NCBI GenBank assembly: GCA_009746045.1
Contig: RPFO01001166.1
Coordinates: forward strand, 1-60,608
Direction of reading: 5' to 3'
Source of the DNA: Mesostigma viride
Taxonomy: Eukaryota; Streptophyta; Mesostigmatophyceae; Mesostigmatales; Mesostigmataceae
Length of the DNA stretch: 60,608 nt
Shown: in pieces, positions 34,851-58,565 of the stretch
How positions within the stretch are numbered: the stretch's first letter is position 1
Layout: the number at the start of each line of letters is the position of its first letter
Position numbers and translations under genes: made by a program
Notes under the pieces: generated by a model
Told to the model about the DNA's origin: nothing
The model's database searches: none
Seen by the model: the letters and a program-made list of their open reading frames with translations, nothing else

Positions 34851-35709
34851 GATGTCTAAAGGACTTATGTTTTTAGCAAAACTTAGCCCTAACCGGGAGA
34901 AGACAAGTGTACAACGCGGAAAACCGTATGTTGCGGGACGGAGAAGACAAGTGGAAAATTCGATTAGGTATGTAAAACCGTCCGCGGCCGTAAGTTAACT
35001 TGACGGGGTAACATAATACCTTTAGTAGACATGACACCAGGCTGTTATAATAGGCGTCATATGGCTGGAATTTGTCACGCCGCACGCCCAATCATGGAAT
35101 CTCAGCCGTAGGATCAGCGCAAAAATCCCAGTAAAAGATGGCAGGCATGTGGTCCGAGTTGAAATTGGAAGCTAGCTAGTGCGTTCTCACGCGTGCCGTA
35201 GCTCTAGATTTTCCGATATCACGAAAGAAGTGGCGCAGCGCCAGCGGGTCCATAGTCCCAAATCATCCTTTGGGCATTTGCACTGTACACCGGGAGTTGT
35301 GTGGCCTTTTGCCTTTACGATTGCATATATGGACTAGTGCATATATGGACTAATTAGAATTCGATTCATGGGGTACGTAAGTTTGCAAAAATTAAGTCTG
35401 TAAGTCCGAAAAAAGGCTATCAGGAGGTGTTAATTAATTATACATTTGTTAATTAATATACATTCATTCATGCTGCATGATAAGTTATGGGGATGAGAAA
35501 TATTAGGCAACAACACGATGGTACCGGCGCGAATTTTTTCCAAGGGGCGAAAAAATTCGGGTGTGTCCCGTCCCCTCAAATCGCAAGACAGGAAAAGCTC
35601 ACCGCATAGCGAATGCAACAGACAACTACAGGATGCAGGCAGCAGTGCTGCTGGTGCCCGTCGGAGGGCCCTCAGTTCACAACACTAGGCCTCACACGGC
35701 GTTGGACCG
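34851..35709. other. No recognisable gene
   Basis: Unique DNA with short frames only, lying just inside the right terminus of the candidate 9.24-kb element. TTAATTAATT runs occur near 35430-35455. Confidence 0.4.
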
Positions 35710-35736
35710 CCATGCGTCCAGGAATAGTTGTCTCAC
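35710..35736 (-). repeat. Right 27-bp terminal inverted repeat
   Basis: Perfect complement of the left repeat, directly followed by TTAA at 35737-35740. Confidence 0.85.
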
Positions 35737-35740
35737 TTAA

Positions 35741-36590
35741 TAAACTGCCTGGGCCGCAAATCTAAACTCGGCCCGGGGATGCGGCATTATTGAGTAAACT
35801 ATTCCTAGTATATACACATGTCCATGGATAAGAGAAAGCCAGCTGCAACAGCTGTAACTTGTGCATGAACTTCAAAGCTCGCAGTTTTCACCTCACTCAT
35901 CCATCATGGCTTCCATGTACAGTTCTGCGATCTGAGCCAACTCCCGTACATTCCTGCTCGTGCGCCACAACAACGGCCATCGATCGCCACAACAACGGCC
36001 ATACGTACGGTCCAATACATTCAAGAAGACACAATATACAGACAATGTCATTTACGCAATACGCAAGTAATTGTCAGTAAAAATGAAGATATCACAAACA
36101 GATACCACAAACAGATACAACTCGATGATCACAAACATAGTAGCATGATCGGGATTCCCCTATCTGCGTTCATGTCATTGTGTGCGTGGCCAAAGCTCTA
36201 CCAGCCTGGGAATTGTCTAAGGCACGCCACTAAAACCGGACAAGCGCTTGCAAATGAGGTACAGTCGAACATCTTCGGAGAGCCTCGCTGCTTAATTAAT
36301 TCAAAACCATGGCCATCACTGTCAGCGCCCACTGCTCGATTTCAGATCCTACACGCTGGGTGTAGTAGACTTTCCACGACTAGAATTAATTAATTAATTA
36401 ATAATACTCGTGCTCCCGCGACTATAAGCATCGGGGTTGCAACAGATACTGCGGACACAGAGCTCCCCAACACGGCCACGAAAGCTCAAACAAACTGCTC
36501 AGCCCCTATGCCGCAATTCAACGCTCCAAATGCATGATGGTGTACAGAATGCAACATCACTAAACAAGACTTACAGTTTATGACACTACT
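35741..36590. other. Spacer with a (TTAAT)n tail-like run
   Basis: No gene seen. At 36382-36405 a TTAA-type run is joined to CTCGTGCTCCCG, the same junction as at 29042, suggesting another retrotransposon 3' end on the minus strand. Confidence 0.4.
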
Positions 36591-36591
36591 A

Positions 36592-37035
36592 GAGAGAGTG
36601 TATACTGCCGCAGCTAGTAATGCAAACCCACATGGCCAGTTAGCTATCCTCCATACCTCGCGGTCCAGAGGTGTGATTGATGATACTCTACGGAGGGTGT
36701 ATACTAATGTTATAGTACTATGACCCCACATGGCCAGTAAGCTATCCTCCATACCTCGCGGTCCAGAGGTGTGATTGATGATACTCTACGGAGGGTGTAT
36801 ACTAATGTTATAGTAATATGACCCCACATGGCCAGTAAGCTATCCTCCATACCTCGCGGTCCAGAGGTGTGATTGATGATACTCTACGGAGGGTGTATAC
36901 TAATGTTATAGTAATATGACCCCACATGGCCAGTAAGCTATCCTCCATACCTTGCGGTCCAGAGGTGTGATTGATGATACTCTATGGAGGGTGTATACTA
37001 ATGTTATAGTAATATGACCCCACATTGCCAGTAAG

Positions 37036-37060
<25 letters not shown>
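36592..37060. repeat. 98-bp tandem repeat copying an exon end
   Basis: About five copies; CGGTCC occurs at 36661, 36759, 36857, 36955 and 37052. The rightmost copy is the end of coding exon 10 of the DUF815 gene, so each unit repeats CTGGACCGCGAG followed by GTATGGAGG, i.e. codons plus a donor-like site. Confidence 0.92.
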
Positions 37061-50179
<13,119 letters not shown>

Positions 50180-50867
50180 CCGTTCAGTGTAAAATGAGGC
50201 AAATTAATCTCCAACTAACAAAATGGCTCTTCCTGCATGTGCATGACCATGCACGGATCGGACGCCAGTCCGGGAAAGAAGCCTAGGTGAAAAAGGGAGC
50301 TGCGTGCTTTCTGTCACTTTCAAATGAGAATGAATTATGTTCCAACGCTCGCACCACGCCATTGCAAACGAGACGGCGTGCATTAATTTATTCCCATGAA
50401 ATATGATTACGTCACAGTATAGCGCGTGAATCCATTGTAACGCGTAATTCTGCATCGAAGGTGGGTATAGGTTATGAGTTATAAGTTATAACGCAAAAAT
50501 ATGCGTTTTGGGGTTACTGTTTGCACTTCGTCATTCGCCAAACAGTAAAGAGGTGTGAACCGCCAACCTGGCAGTTCGTATCTCTGTAAACCCAATTACG
50601 TCAAGCAACCAAGTTATTGTTCGGTGATGACGACTGACGACTGACGAGTGACGACTCACGAGTGACGAGGCCGAGCCGCCTACGTGACGAGCCAAACGTT
50701 TTTGACAGGAAACACATGCTACCAGGATGCTACGGATACACTGCTCACGTGTGTTTGGTGTGAGGTCTCGGTGTGATCTAATCGTCCTGCCACGGGCAGC
50801 TTTACCAGGGCGCCGCGCCAAAGACCAATGCTAAGTTTCCGCGCAAAAATTTTTGTTCCGTGCTCTA
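50180..50867. promoter_or_regulatory. Upstream region of DUF815 gene
   Basis: Interval between the start codon and the copia insertion; the promoter should lie here. It includes an AT-rich stretch near 50470-50505 and the TGACG heptamers at 50628-50669. Confidence 0.4.
50628..50669. promoter_or_regulatory. Six TGACGA heptamers
   Basis: Exact head-to-tail run of TGACGAC, TGACGAC, TGACGAG, TGACGAC, TCACGAG, TGACGAG. TGACG is the core of as-1/bZIP sites in plants. Placed about 450 bp before the DUF815 ATG. A regulatory role is inferred. Confidence 0.4.
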
Positions 50868-51299
50868 TGTTAGGAGTGAGAAAACAATGTTTGCCACAAA
50901 GTTTTACTTTATTTCACTCAGATAAAAATAAGTCTCAGTCGGCAGCTGGCCGGCTGCTAGTTCCACCACAGGAGTGTGTGAGGTGTGAGGTACTGAGAGG
51001 GCAAACAAGGTGCGTAGCTTCGCCTTTTAAACAATTCCAGGCTCAGCTACTGGGTAGCAGTTATGATCTACCTACAACGTGGCCACACCAAACCGGTTCT
51101 TTTCTGACTGTGTGGCAGTTACAATCATAACGTGATCTCAAGCCAACCATTCACAACCAAAGTTCAAGGTCAGTCACAGAATGACTGGGTCACTTATGGA
51201 ACAGAACTTAAACATGCGGCACATGCCCGTTCATGTAGTCCAGAGCTAGCACTAAACTATAAGTACTAGTTTCAGGCAGGTGTGTCGATACTTCTGACA
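50868..51299 (-). repeat. 3' LTR of copia element
   Basis: 432 bp. Should contain the polyadenylation region of the element. Confidence 0.97.
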
Positions 51300-51307
51300 C
51301 CCCCCTT
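51300..51307 (-). other. Polypurine tract
   Basis: AAGGGGGG on the minus strand directly next to the 3' LTR, where plus-strand DNA synthesis is primed. Confidence 0.8.
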
Positions 51308-51440
51308 ACTCGGCACACAGGCCGGAAAACAAACTCAAGCAAGCCAGAACAAATGTTCACTAAAAGAACTGTAGTATGGGACCAGTGTCACAGGCTAGCA
51401 AGTGTGTCCTTATGTTGTCTCATCACTAATTGCCAGTAAC

Positions 51441-51720
51441 TCAAATACCCAACAACTTGTGTCTGAGCTCCACAAAACGTGGCTCAGGTAGTGCCTTGGT
51501 GAGCATGTCGGCGATCATCGCTGCCCCAGGAAGGTGAGACACCTGAACGGTGCCATCCGCGACCTTCGCGCGAATGTAGTGGTACTTGACGTCGATGTGC
51601 TTGGTACGCCGAGGGTGAACAGGGTCTCGTGACAGAGCCACAGCACCAGTGTTGTCGCAAAACACCTGAATTGGCCCTGAGGCCGGGTCACCCAACTCCT
51701 TGGTGATGGTGAGAAGGGGA
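51441..51720 (-). CDS. C-terminal end of RNase H, separate frame
   Basis: Continues the RNase H domain after the frameshift at about 51717 (VFCDNTGAVALS, RTKHIDVKYHYIR, DMLTKAL), ending at 51441. These motifs are typical of the copia C-terminus. The break is one base in a run of four. Confidence 0.8.
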
Positions 51721-54700
51721 CCACCTGCTGCGTGACACCGCACAGGGCCATGTACTCGGCCTCACAGGTGGACAGGGCTGGAGTGGGCTGCTTGCGACTG
51801 GTCCACTCCACCGCAGCACCGCGGTACATGACCACGTTGCCAGTGATTGACTTGCGGTCCACAGGATCGTTTGCCCAGTCGGCATCCGAGTAGGCCACCA
51901 GCCCCCCCTGCCCCGAGTAGGACAGACCCAGGTCCTTGGTGTGTACCGCGTACTGAAGCACCCGGCGTGCCAGCCCAAGGTCGCTTACAGTAGGGTTTTT
52001 CATATTCTGAGTCAGCAGGTTGACTGCGAATGCCAGGTCAGGCCGAGTGCATCCCATCGCATACAGGAGTGCCCCGGTGATCGCTTGGTAGACGCGAGTG
52101 TCGTCCGCGTTGAGAAGCCCCCCCTCACCACGGGGGGTGTTGGGGACGACGGGCGTCTTCACCGCCCGTGGGGAGACCCCAAAGCGCTCAGCGAGGGCCT
52201 CCAGATACGGGCCTTGGTGCAGAAAAACTGTGCGCGCCGGCGGGTCGAGGACCAGGGAGACCCCCAGAAAGAGGGAGGGGGCATCCGTCTCGGTGATCTG
52301 GAAGCGCTGGGACACCCGTTGGGTCCACTGCGATAGCCACTCCGCCGAGGAGTGGGAGACCAGGAGATCGTCGACATGGACGAAGGCAAAACCACCAACA
52401 TACAGGAACAGACACGTGTCCGTGGTGCTCTGGACAGCGCCAGTCTCATGGATGAGGTAGTCCCGGAGCGTGTGGTGCCAGTTCCGGGGCGCCTGTTTGA
52501 GCCCATAGAGGCTCCGCCGGAGGCGCCAGAGGTACGTTTGGCCAGTGGGGTCGCGCTCCTCAAAGCCCTTGGGGGGAAGGACATACACGTCCTCCTCCAA
52601 CTCAGCATAGAGGAACGCGGTGCGGACATCCAGCTGCCGGATGGGGTGGCCAGCAGTGCCAGCACGAGCCAAGCCCAGGCGCACGGTGGCAGCACGGACG
52701 GTGGGAGCAAAAGTCTCACCGAAATCAATGCCCTCGCGCTGTGCAAACCCCTTGCACACAAACCGGGCCTTGCACCGCCCATCAGCTTTCTGGGCGAAGA
52801 CCCACTTGGTGGGTAGGAGCTTGGCACCGCGCGGAAGATCACGCATATGCAGAAGCTCGTAAACCTGGTGCTCCTGGAGGCTGGCCAGCTCACTCTCCAT
52901 GGCCGTGCGCCATTCCGGCAAGGCAAGGGCGGCAGCGGGAGAGGAGGGCACGGACGCAGGCTGGCTATGAAAAGCAGCAGCGAAGCACAGGTCAGCGACA
53001 AGTGAGTGATGCGCGTGGATCCGTGCAGCCTTGGTGACAGGTTGATCCGGCCAGGAAGAAAGTGCGTCATCCAATACATCATCGCCCCCGAAACCAGGGG
53101 GAGCGGGGGTGTTACTGCCATGAGAAAGGTCGCCACACAAGGCAGCACCACGGGAACCCCACACGGGGAGGAGACCTGCAGAGGCACCAGGGGACGCCGG
53201 AGGAGAATAGCCGGTGCTGTCAGCCGTGCTCTCCAGGTCAACCGAGGTACTCAAATGCGGCGGAGGCATCCCCGCCCCGGCGTGTTCATATGACGCCGCA
53301 GAACGCGAGTGGCCAGAGGCCTGTCCGCGCAACAGAGGGGCATGCTGTCGAGCATCTGACACGGTGAGGTAAGATGTCGGCGCCGAGGCAGGAGCCGGAG
53401 CCGTCGGAGCATGGCCGTTCCGCACAAGTGCCTGGATGGCCGCAGCGGCGGCCGGGGGGAGAACGAAACGCTCAGGAGTCCCCCCGATGCTGACATAGCT
53501 GTCCTCACGGCCTGCGGGCAAGGCAGTGGAGGGCGTTGCCGGCCCCCCAGAGTCCTCGGCAGAGGCAGAGGGTAACTGCAAAGGGGCAGGAGTCAGCATG
53601 TCGGCGGGAAAGAGGTCGGCCTCCGCAAAGGGGGCCGCCGGGAGCCACTGCGCAGCCTGCGGGGCCCGGTTGCGCCACGTCTCGTCGAACTGCACGTGCT
53701 TGCGCTCGATGACACGCCCGCCGCCCGTCGCCTTGTCGGGCACCCATACGAGGTAGGCCGGGGAGTCAAGCTTGTATCCCACGAAGAGGCCATCCTCAGC
53801 GCGAGAATCAAACTTCTCACGGGCTGCCCCCTCAACCAAGACGTGGGAGGGGCAGCCAAACACACGCATGCCGGATAAATCCGCAGGGCGCCCATACATG
53901 AGGAAGTAGGGCGTTGCGTGCTCCGGGTTGCTGCGGCAGGGCAGCCTGTTGATGATGTAGATGGCGCATGCAAAGGCTAGAGCCCAGAACTCCTTGCCGA
54001 GGCCAGCATGCGCCAGCATGCTCCTGGTCATGCTAACTGCGACGCCCCAGAATCGCTCCGCCACGCCGTTCTGCTCCGGCGTATAGGGGGACGAGAACTC
54101 TTGCCGCACGCCATACTCGGCGCAGACGGCGCGCCAGTCCTGGCCAGTGAAAACCGCGTCTTGGTCGGAGCGAAGCTCCACAGGCGCCGTGGCCGCGGAC
54201 GCCCGGAACGGCTTGATCTCCGTGGCCAGGAAGTGACGCAGGCTCCCAACGGCAGCGTCCTTCGTCTTCAAGAAGTAAACCCAGTGAAAACGAGTGGCTT
54301 CATCCGTGATGCCCAGGACATACCGCCAGTCCCCCAACACGGCAGGGGTCCGCATGGGACCTAGCAGGTCGCAGTGCAGGCGATGGCGAGGGGTCGCGCA
54401 GCGTGGCGTCGTGCTGGGGGGAAAGCTGCTCCGCCGCAAGTGACCGGCAGGGCAGGAAGGACACGTGGGAGCCTTGGGACCGTGGGTCACCATGTTTGAG
54501 GCGGGGTCGGCGGCTAGCCGAGCAATACGATCCGCGCCAGCGTGTCCGAGGCGCAGGTGCCACTGCATCAGGTCCACGGGGGCGGCTGATGTGGCGAGGG
54601 CATGGGGCGCCACCCCGCGGAGCAAGTAAATGCCGTCACACTCCACGAGGGGGAACGTGCGGGTCCCCAAAGTGAGGCGCAGGTGCTTAAAGTCCACATC

Positions 54701-55477
54701 ATGGCCGGCTTTAAAGAGCTGGCTCACCGAGAGTAGGCGGGCCTGAAGGCCTGGGACATACAAAGCTGGGCCGAGGTGCACGTCCGGGGTGCCGAGCCGG
54801 AGAAGCAGAGGGCCCCTGCCGCCCGCATGCAGATTGCCGCCCGAGCCGGTGATGCGCAGCCGGAAGGCGGGATCAAATCCATCGCCAAAGTCCGCCCGGT
54901 GAGGCGTCATGTGGTACGTGGCACCCGTGTCAACCACCCACTCCGGGGCACACCTAGCCGAGGCCGTTGCGGCCGTGTGAAGCACAGAAGGAGCGGTGGT
55001 TGAGGAACCAGCCGTCGAGTCCGAGGAGGTGCTGGGGCGGGGTGCCGAGAGACGACTGCCCGAGCGGGACGGGGAAGGCGCAAGGCCGTGCACTGGACGA
55101 AGCGAGGCCTGCCCGTGAGGCTGCACACCGTCGCGCAGGGAAGCACCTAAAGGGTTGGCGCGCAGGGAAGCACACAAAGGGCCTCGACCCACGTGGAACG
55201 CGTACGTCGTCTCCAAGGGAGGCAGGCCTGCGTCGGTGTGATGGGCGTGCCCGGCGCCGTCACCGCGGAGGTGAGCAGGGCGCTGGGCGGGATGGGCAGT
55301 CCAGCAGGTGGCGGCGTCATGTCCAGGCTTGGCGCAGACGGAGCAGGGCGGCCCGCGACCACGCCCGACCCCTGCGCCACCACCGCGACCACCACCGCGC
55401 CCGCCGCGCCCCCCGCTGCTGCCGCCATGGCCGTGGCCGTTGCCGTGGCCATTGCCGTGGGCGCGGCCGTTGCCGTG

Positions 55478-55541
<64 letters not shown>

Positions 55542-56245
55542 CTTCCGGTGCCGTTGCTGTTGCCGTTGCCGTTGCCGCGGGCACCGCCATTCCGTGGGCC
55601 ACGCCCCCGGCCAGGGGTATGGTACGCGTGGTTGGAGGCAGAGCCAGAATCTGCAGGGGACGGGAGGCCACCCGTCAGCAGATCTTCAACTTCCATCAGG
55701 CGCTGCCGCAGGACCGGAACAGTCTCGACCTCGTCAAGACGGAGGGAGATTAGCGCGGGCCGGTACTCGGCGCGCAGACCGCTGAGGACGCTGGCAATGA
55801 AGGCAGCGACTGGGAACGTAATGCCTGCAGCCTGTAGCTTGGCGTACAGCAGTTCCGAGCGGTTCACATACGGCTCCACAGTCTCGCGAGCAGTTTGACG
55901 AAGTTGGGCCATTTGTTTCCACAAGTCCAGACGCATGGACTTGGTGAGCTTGCCATGCTCATAGACCTGGATGAGCTTGGTGATGGCCAGACTGCCCAGG
56001 CGACGATCCAGGGGGAGCGTCTGCATCAAGGCACGCGCAGGCCCATCGACGACGGCCAACAAGGCAACGTAAAGGAGCCGATCCAGTTGCACGTTCTGGA
56101 CAACACCTGCCAGCACTCCAAGGAGGCCAGCATAAAGGGAAACAAGGCCCAAGAAATGGTCCTTAAAAGGGATCCACAGCGTCCAATCTGAGCCGGTAAA
56201 AACCTTGACCCCACGAACATCCTTCAAAAGCTCCTTGCAAGCCAC
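51515..56245 (-). CDS. Copia gag-pol polyprotein, main open frame
   Basis: 1576-codon frame. Gag (UBN2-like, YVNRSELLYAKLQ) is followed by a GNGNGN tract and a zinc knuckle CSVCAKPGHDAATC near residue 300. Protease: DTGATYHM near 438. Integrase: HLRLGH...CPSC near 562, then D, D and E positions in CDLLGPM, RSDQDAVF and EQNGVAERF. Reverse transcriptase: ARFVCKGFAQREGIDF near 1165 and VHVDDLL near 1290. RNase H: YSDADWAND near 1452 and CEAEYMAL near 1497. No ATG opens this frame; it starts with GTG after the 5' break at about 56268. It shifts at about 51717, so the last RNase H residues lie in another frame. Confidence 0.92.
55425..55580. repeat. Hexanucleotide repeat within gag
   Basis: GGCAAC-type units on the minus strand coding a Gly-Asn tract between the capsid-like part and the zinc knuckle. 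Confidence 0.9.
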
Positions 56246-56547
56246 AAAGGAGGCTCGGGCGGGGCCCCCCCCGCCGTACCGCGGCTCAAACCACCACCGT
56301 CAACCGCCGGATTCTCACCGTCGGGAGCACCGTGGGCGGCGTCCTCGTCACCACCTGGCGGGTGCAAAGCCAGGGCAGCCAGCCCAGCTGCTGCGTCAAA
56401 AAATACTTCGCCTGGGAGACCCGAATCGGTAAGAGTTACGGATGATGCAGTCAAAGCGGCCAGACCGGCAGCGTCATCGGCATCAAAATCGTTACTGCCA
56501 GCAGCGCGACCCGCGGAAGCGACCTGGCTGCGAGTGCCGGAAGCCAT
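56224..56547 (-). CDS. N-terminal part of copia gag, separate frame
   Basis: ATG at 56547 opens an A/G/S-rich leader that reaches the C8/G8 run at 56265-56272 and then leaves the frame of the main polyprotein. It is the likely true start of gag; the break is one base within the homopolymer. Confidence 0.6.
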   Translation of the reverse strand: MASGTRSQVASAGRAAGSNDFDADDAAGLAALTASSVTLTDSGLPGEVFFDAAAGLAALALHPPGGDEDAAHGAPDGENPAVDGGGLSRGTAGGAPPEPPLWLARSF

Positions 56548-56612
56548 TCCAGCAAAAAAACAGCAAAAAACTCCGAAAAAAAGGTAACGTTCGCCAATAG
56601 ATTCCGGCCAGG

Positions 56613-56660
56613 AATCGAACCAAGCACCTTTCGTATCACGCGCCAGACGGGAATCAAACC
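56613..56660 (-). promoter_or_regulatory. Two tRNA T-arm / B-box-like motifs in the copia leader
   Basis: On the minus strand GGTTTGATTCC (56650-56660) and GGTTCGATTCC (56613-56623) lie 26 bp apart between the primer binding site and gag. The second fits the RNA polymerase III B-box GGTTCGANTCC exactly. No full tRNA can be folded by eye. Confidence 0.4.
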
Positions 56661-56779
56661 TCCGCCTACGCTGTCGTCATGCAAATCTCGCCGAAATACA
56701 CAAATCTAAAGTCAACCGCGAGCAGAGCCTCGGGAAACGACTTTTACCAGCGGTAAGCAGGTCGAAAGGCGTGCGAACC

Positions 56780-56793
56780 GCACTCCGATGCCA
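56780..56793 (-). other. Primer binding site
   Basis: Immediately after the 5' LTR the minus strand reads TGGCATCGGAGTG. It resembles the TGGTATCAGAGC site of plant copia elements, primed by initiator tRNA-Met; the two transitions could reflect the host tRNA. Confidence 0.7.
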
Positions 56794-57224
56794 TGTTAGG
56801 AGTGAGAAAACAATGTTTGCCACAAAGTTTTACTTTATTTCACTCAGATAAAAATAAGTCTCAGTCGGCAGCTGGCCGGCTGCTAGTTCCACCACAGGAG
56901 TGTGTGAGGTGTGAGGTACTGAGAGGCAAACAAGGTGCGTAGCTTCGCCTTTTAAACAATTCCAGGCTCAGCTACTGGGTAGCAGTTATGATCTACCTAC
57001 AACGTGGCCACACCAAACCGGTTCTTTTCTGACTGTGTGGCAGTTACAATCATAACGTGATCTCAAGCCAACCATTCACAACCAAAGTTCAAGGTCAGTC
57101 ACAGAATGACTGGGTCACTTATGGAACAGAACTTAAACATGCGGCACATGCCCGTTCATGTAGTCCAGAGCTAGCACTAAACTATAAGTACTAGTTTCAG
57201 GCAGGTGTGTCGATACTTCTGACA
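56794..57224 (-). repeat. 5' LTR of copia element
   Basis: 431 bp, starting TGTTAGGAG and ending TTCTGACA on the plus strand. Identical to the other LTR except for one missing G (GAGAGGCAAAC against GAGAGGGCAAAC). Confidence 0.97.
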
Positions 57225-58089
57225 CTCTAGAGTCCAGGCGCCGAGGCCAGGCCCGCCGCGACTGGGTGGTTTTACCGGATTAGGATACATTTGCACGGCT
57301 TCAAATGTATCCTAAATGCACCATTGGCAAACATGGTTTCTGGACATGGTCGATATCATTAATATGTTTGGCAAGCATAATATGATCATGCTTGCCAAAG
57401 ATGTTGTCTCTTTTCATATTTCACACATATATTATCGGCCTCGGCGTGCCATGCTTCCACGTTTGTTGTCTCTTTTCATATATTGTGAATATGATCAATA
57501 AAATTCCAAACATGACCATGTTGGAGACTTCAAGTGGAGCATCATGATTACTGTTTTCACTATTACGTAACCCATGGTTCATGTTAACATGGCATAATGA
57601 GCAATCCTATTGACCCCATGACTAATGGTGAAGTTAATAAAGTTACATCGTGGCACGTCACTATAGCATCAAGTTGCATCATTGTGCATAAAGTAGTTTA
57701 GCACTGAGTTGGCATGCCAACACCAGGTACACTAAATAAATTAAAACCAGAATTGATAAACAACCCAGTATCCAAATACAGTATCCATATATATGCAGGT
57801 CGTACTACAGGTACAGCCACGGCTGCCACGCGGCTTCTGCAGCGATCACGCTCTTTCTCCTAGACAATTGCTCTACTGGTCCCTACAGGTCGGTCGACTT
57901 GGACCATGATGCGTCAAGAACAGTTAATTGACCGACTTAAACAAGATGTTTGTCTACATGCAGCTGTCTGCACCTAACTAACGCGAAACCGCGTGCTACC
58001 AAATATAGGGGCAAATGCATGAGTAACACATGTCAACGCACAACCGGTGGAAATCACGCGATACCAACCGCGGCAACAGTGGTGTGAAC
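57225..58089. other. No gene; two strong hairpins
   Basis: AT-rich intergenic DNA. Perfect hairpins: a 14-bp stem TTAGGATACATTTG (57280-57293 with 57302-57315, 8-nt loop) and a 12-bp stem TTTGGCAAGCAT (57367-57378 with 57388-57399, 9-nt loop). They may be remains of foldback elements. Confidence 0.55.
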
Positions 58090-58560
58090 ATAGCGGGCAC
58101 TGACATGCAAAAAAGCACCAGCAGCGGCATCAGTAGCAAATTGTAGTAGCGGAACAATAGCCACTACATCAATGCAACAACACATCAGCCCAGCAACACA
58201 GCAGCAGCATGACCGTAGCACAGCAGCAGCACAACTGTAGCACATCAACACGGCCGCATAGCAGGAGCACAAGTCAGCGCAGCAGCAACTTAGTATGCCG
58301 ATTCCTGAATTTCCTATCAGTGGACTATAGTCCATTGATAGGAAATTCACTAATAGGCAGTACTAGCTCAGCAGCACGGCAGCAATGCAGCAGTGCATCA
58401 ACACAGCAGCACGACAGCAATACATCAGCGGCACGGCAGCAATGCAGCAACACATCAGCACAATAGCACAGCAGCAGTACGGCAGCAATGCAGCAGCAAT
58501 AGCATGGCAGCACAGCAGCAGCAGCAGCACATGAGCAGCTCAATGACAACAACGCTGCTT
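58090..58560. repeat. Imperfect CAG/CA-rich repeat region
   Basis: Loose trinucleotide-type repeat of AGCAGCA, CAACA and CACAGC, interrupted by the palindrome at 58307-58348. Frames on both strands (C- or Q/S-rich) are low-complexity artefacts. Confidence 0.8.
58307..58348. repeat. 42-bp near-perfect palindrome
   Basis: GAATTTCCTATCA ... TGATAGGAAATTC around the centre GGACTATAGTCC; only one pair is mismatched. It could extrude as a cruciform. Confidence 0.8.
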
Positions 58561-58565
58561 GCGCT

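Larger units (their letters stand above)
26497..35736. mobile_element. Candidate 9.24-kb TTAA-flanked inverted-repeat element
   Basis: A 27-bp perfect inverted repeat, GTGAGACAACTATTCC onward, sits at 26497-26523 and 35710-35736. Each copy is bordered outside by TTAA (26493-26496 and 35737-35740). The similarity continues imperfectly for about 45 bp further inside. This is what an intact TTAA-target element would show. No transposase is seen; the interior holds LINE pieces and microsatellites that would be nested insertions. It could instead be two separate elements in opposite orientation. Confidence 0.5.
50868..57224 (-). mobile_element. Complete Ty1/copia LTR retrotransposon
   Basis: 6.36-kb element on the minus strand with LTRs 50868-51299 and 56794-57224 (TG...CA), flanked by the 5-bp duplication CTCTA (50863-50867 and 57225-57229). 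Order gag, protease, integrase, reverse transcriptase, RNase H is that of copia (Pseudoviridae-type). LTRs differ only by one G in a short run, which points to a recent insertion. The coding region has two single-base breaks. Confidence 0.97.

Noticed and set aside
55193-55785. Plus-strand frames over copia gag
   Set aside because: Shadows of the GNGN-coding hexanucleotide tract.
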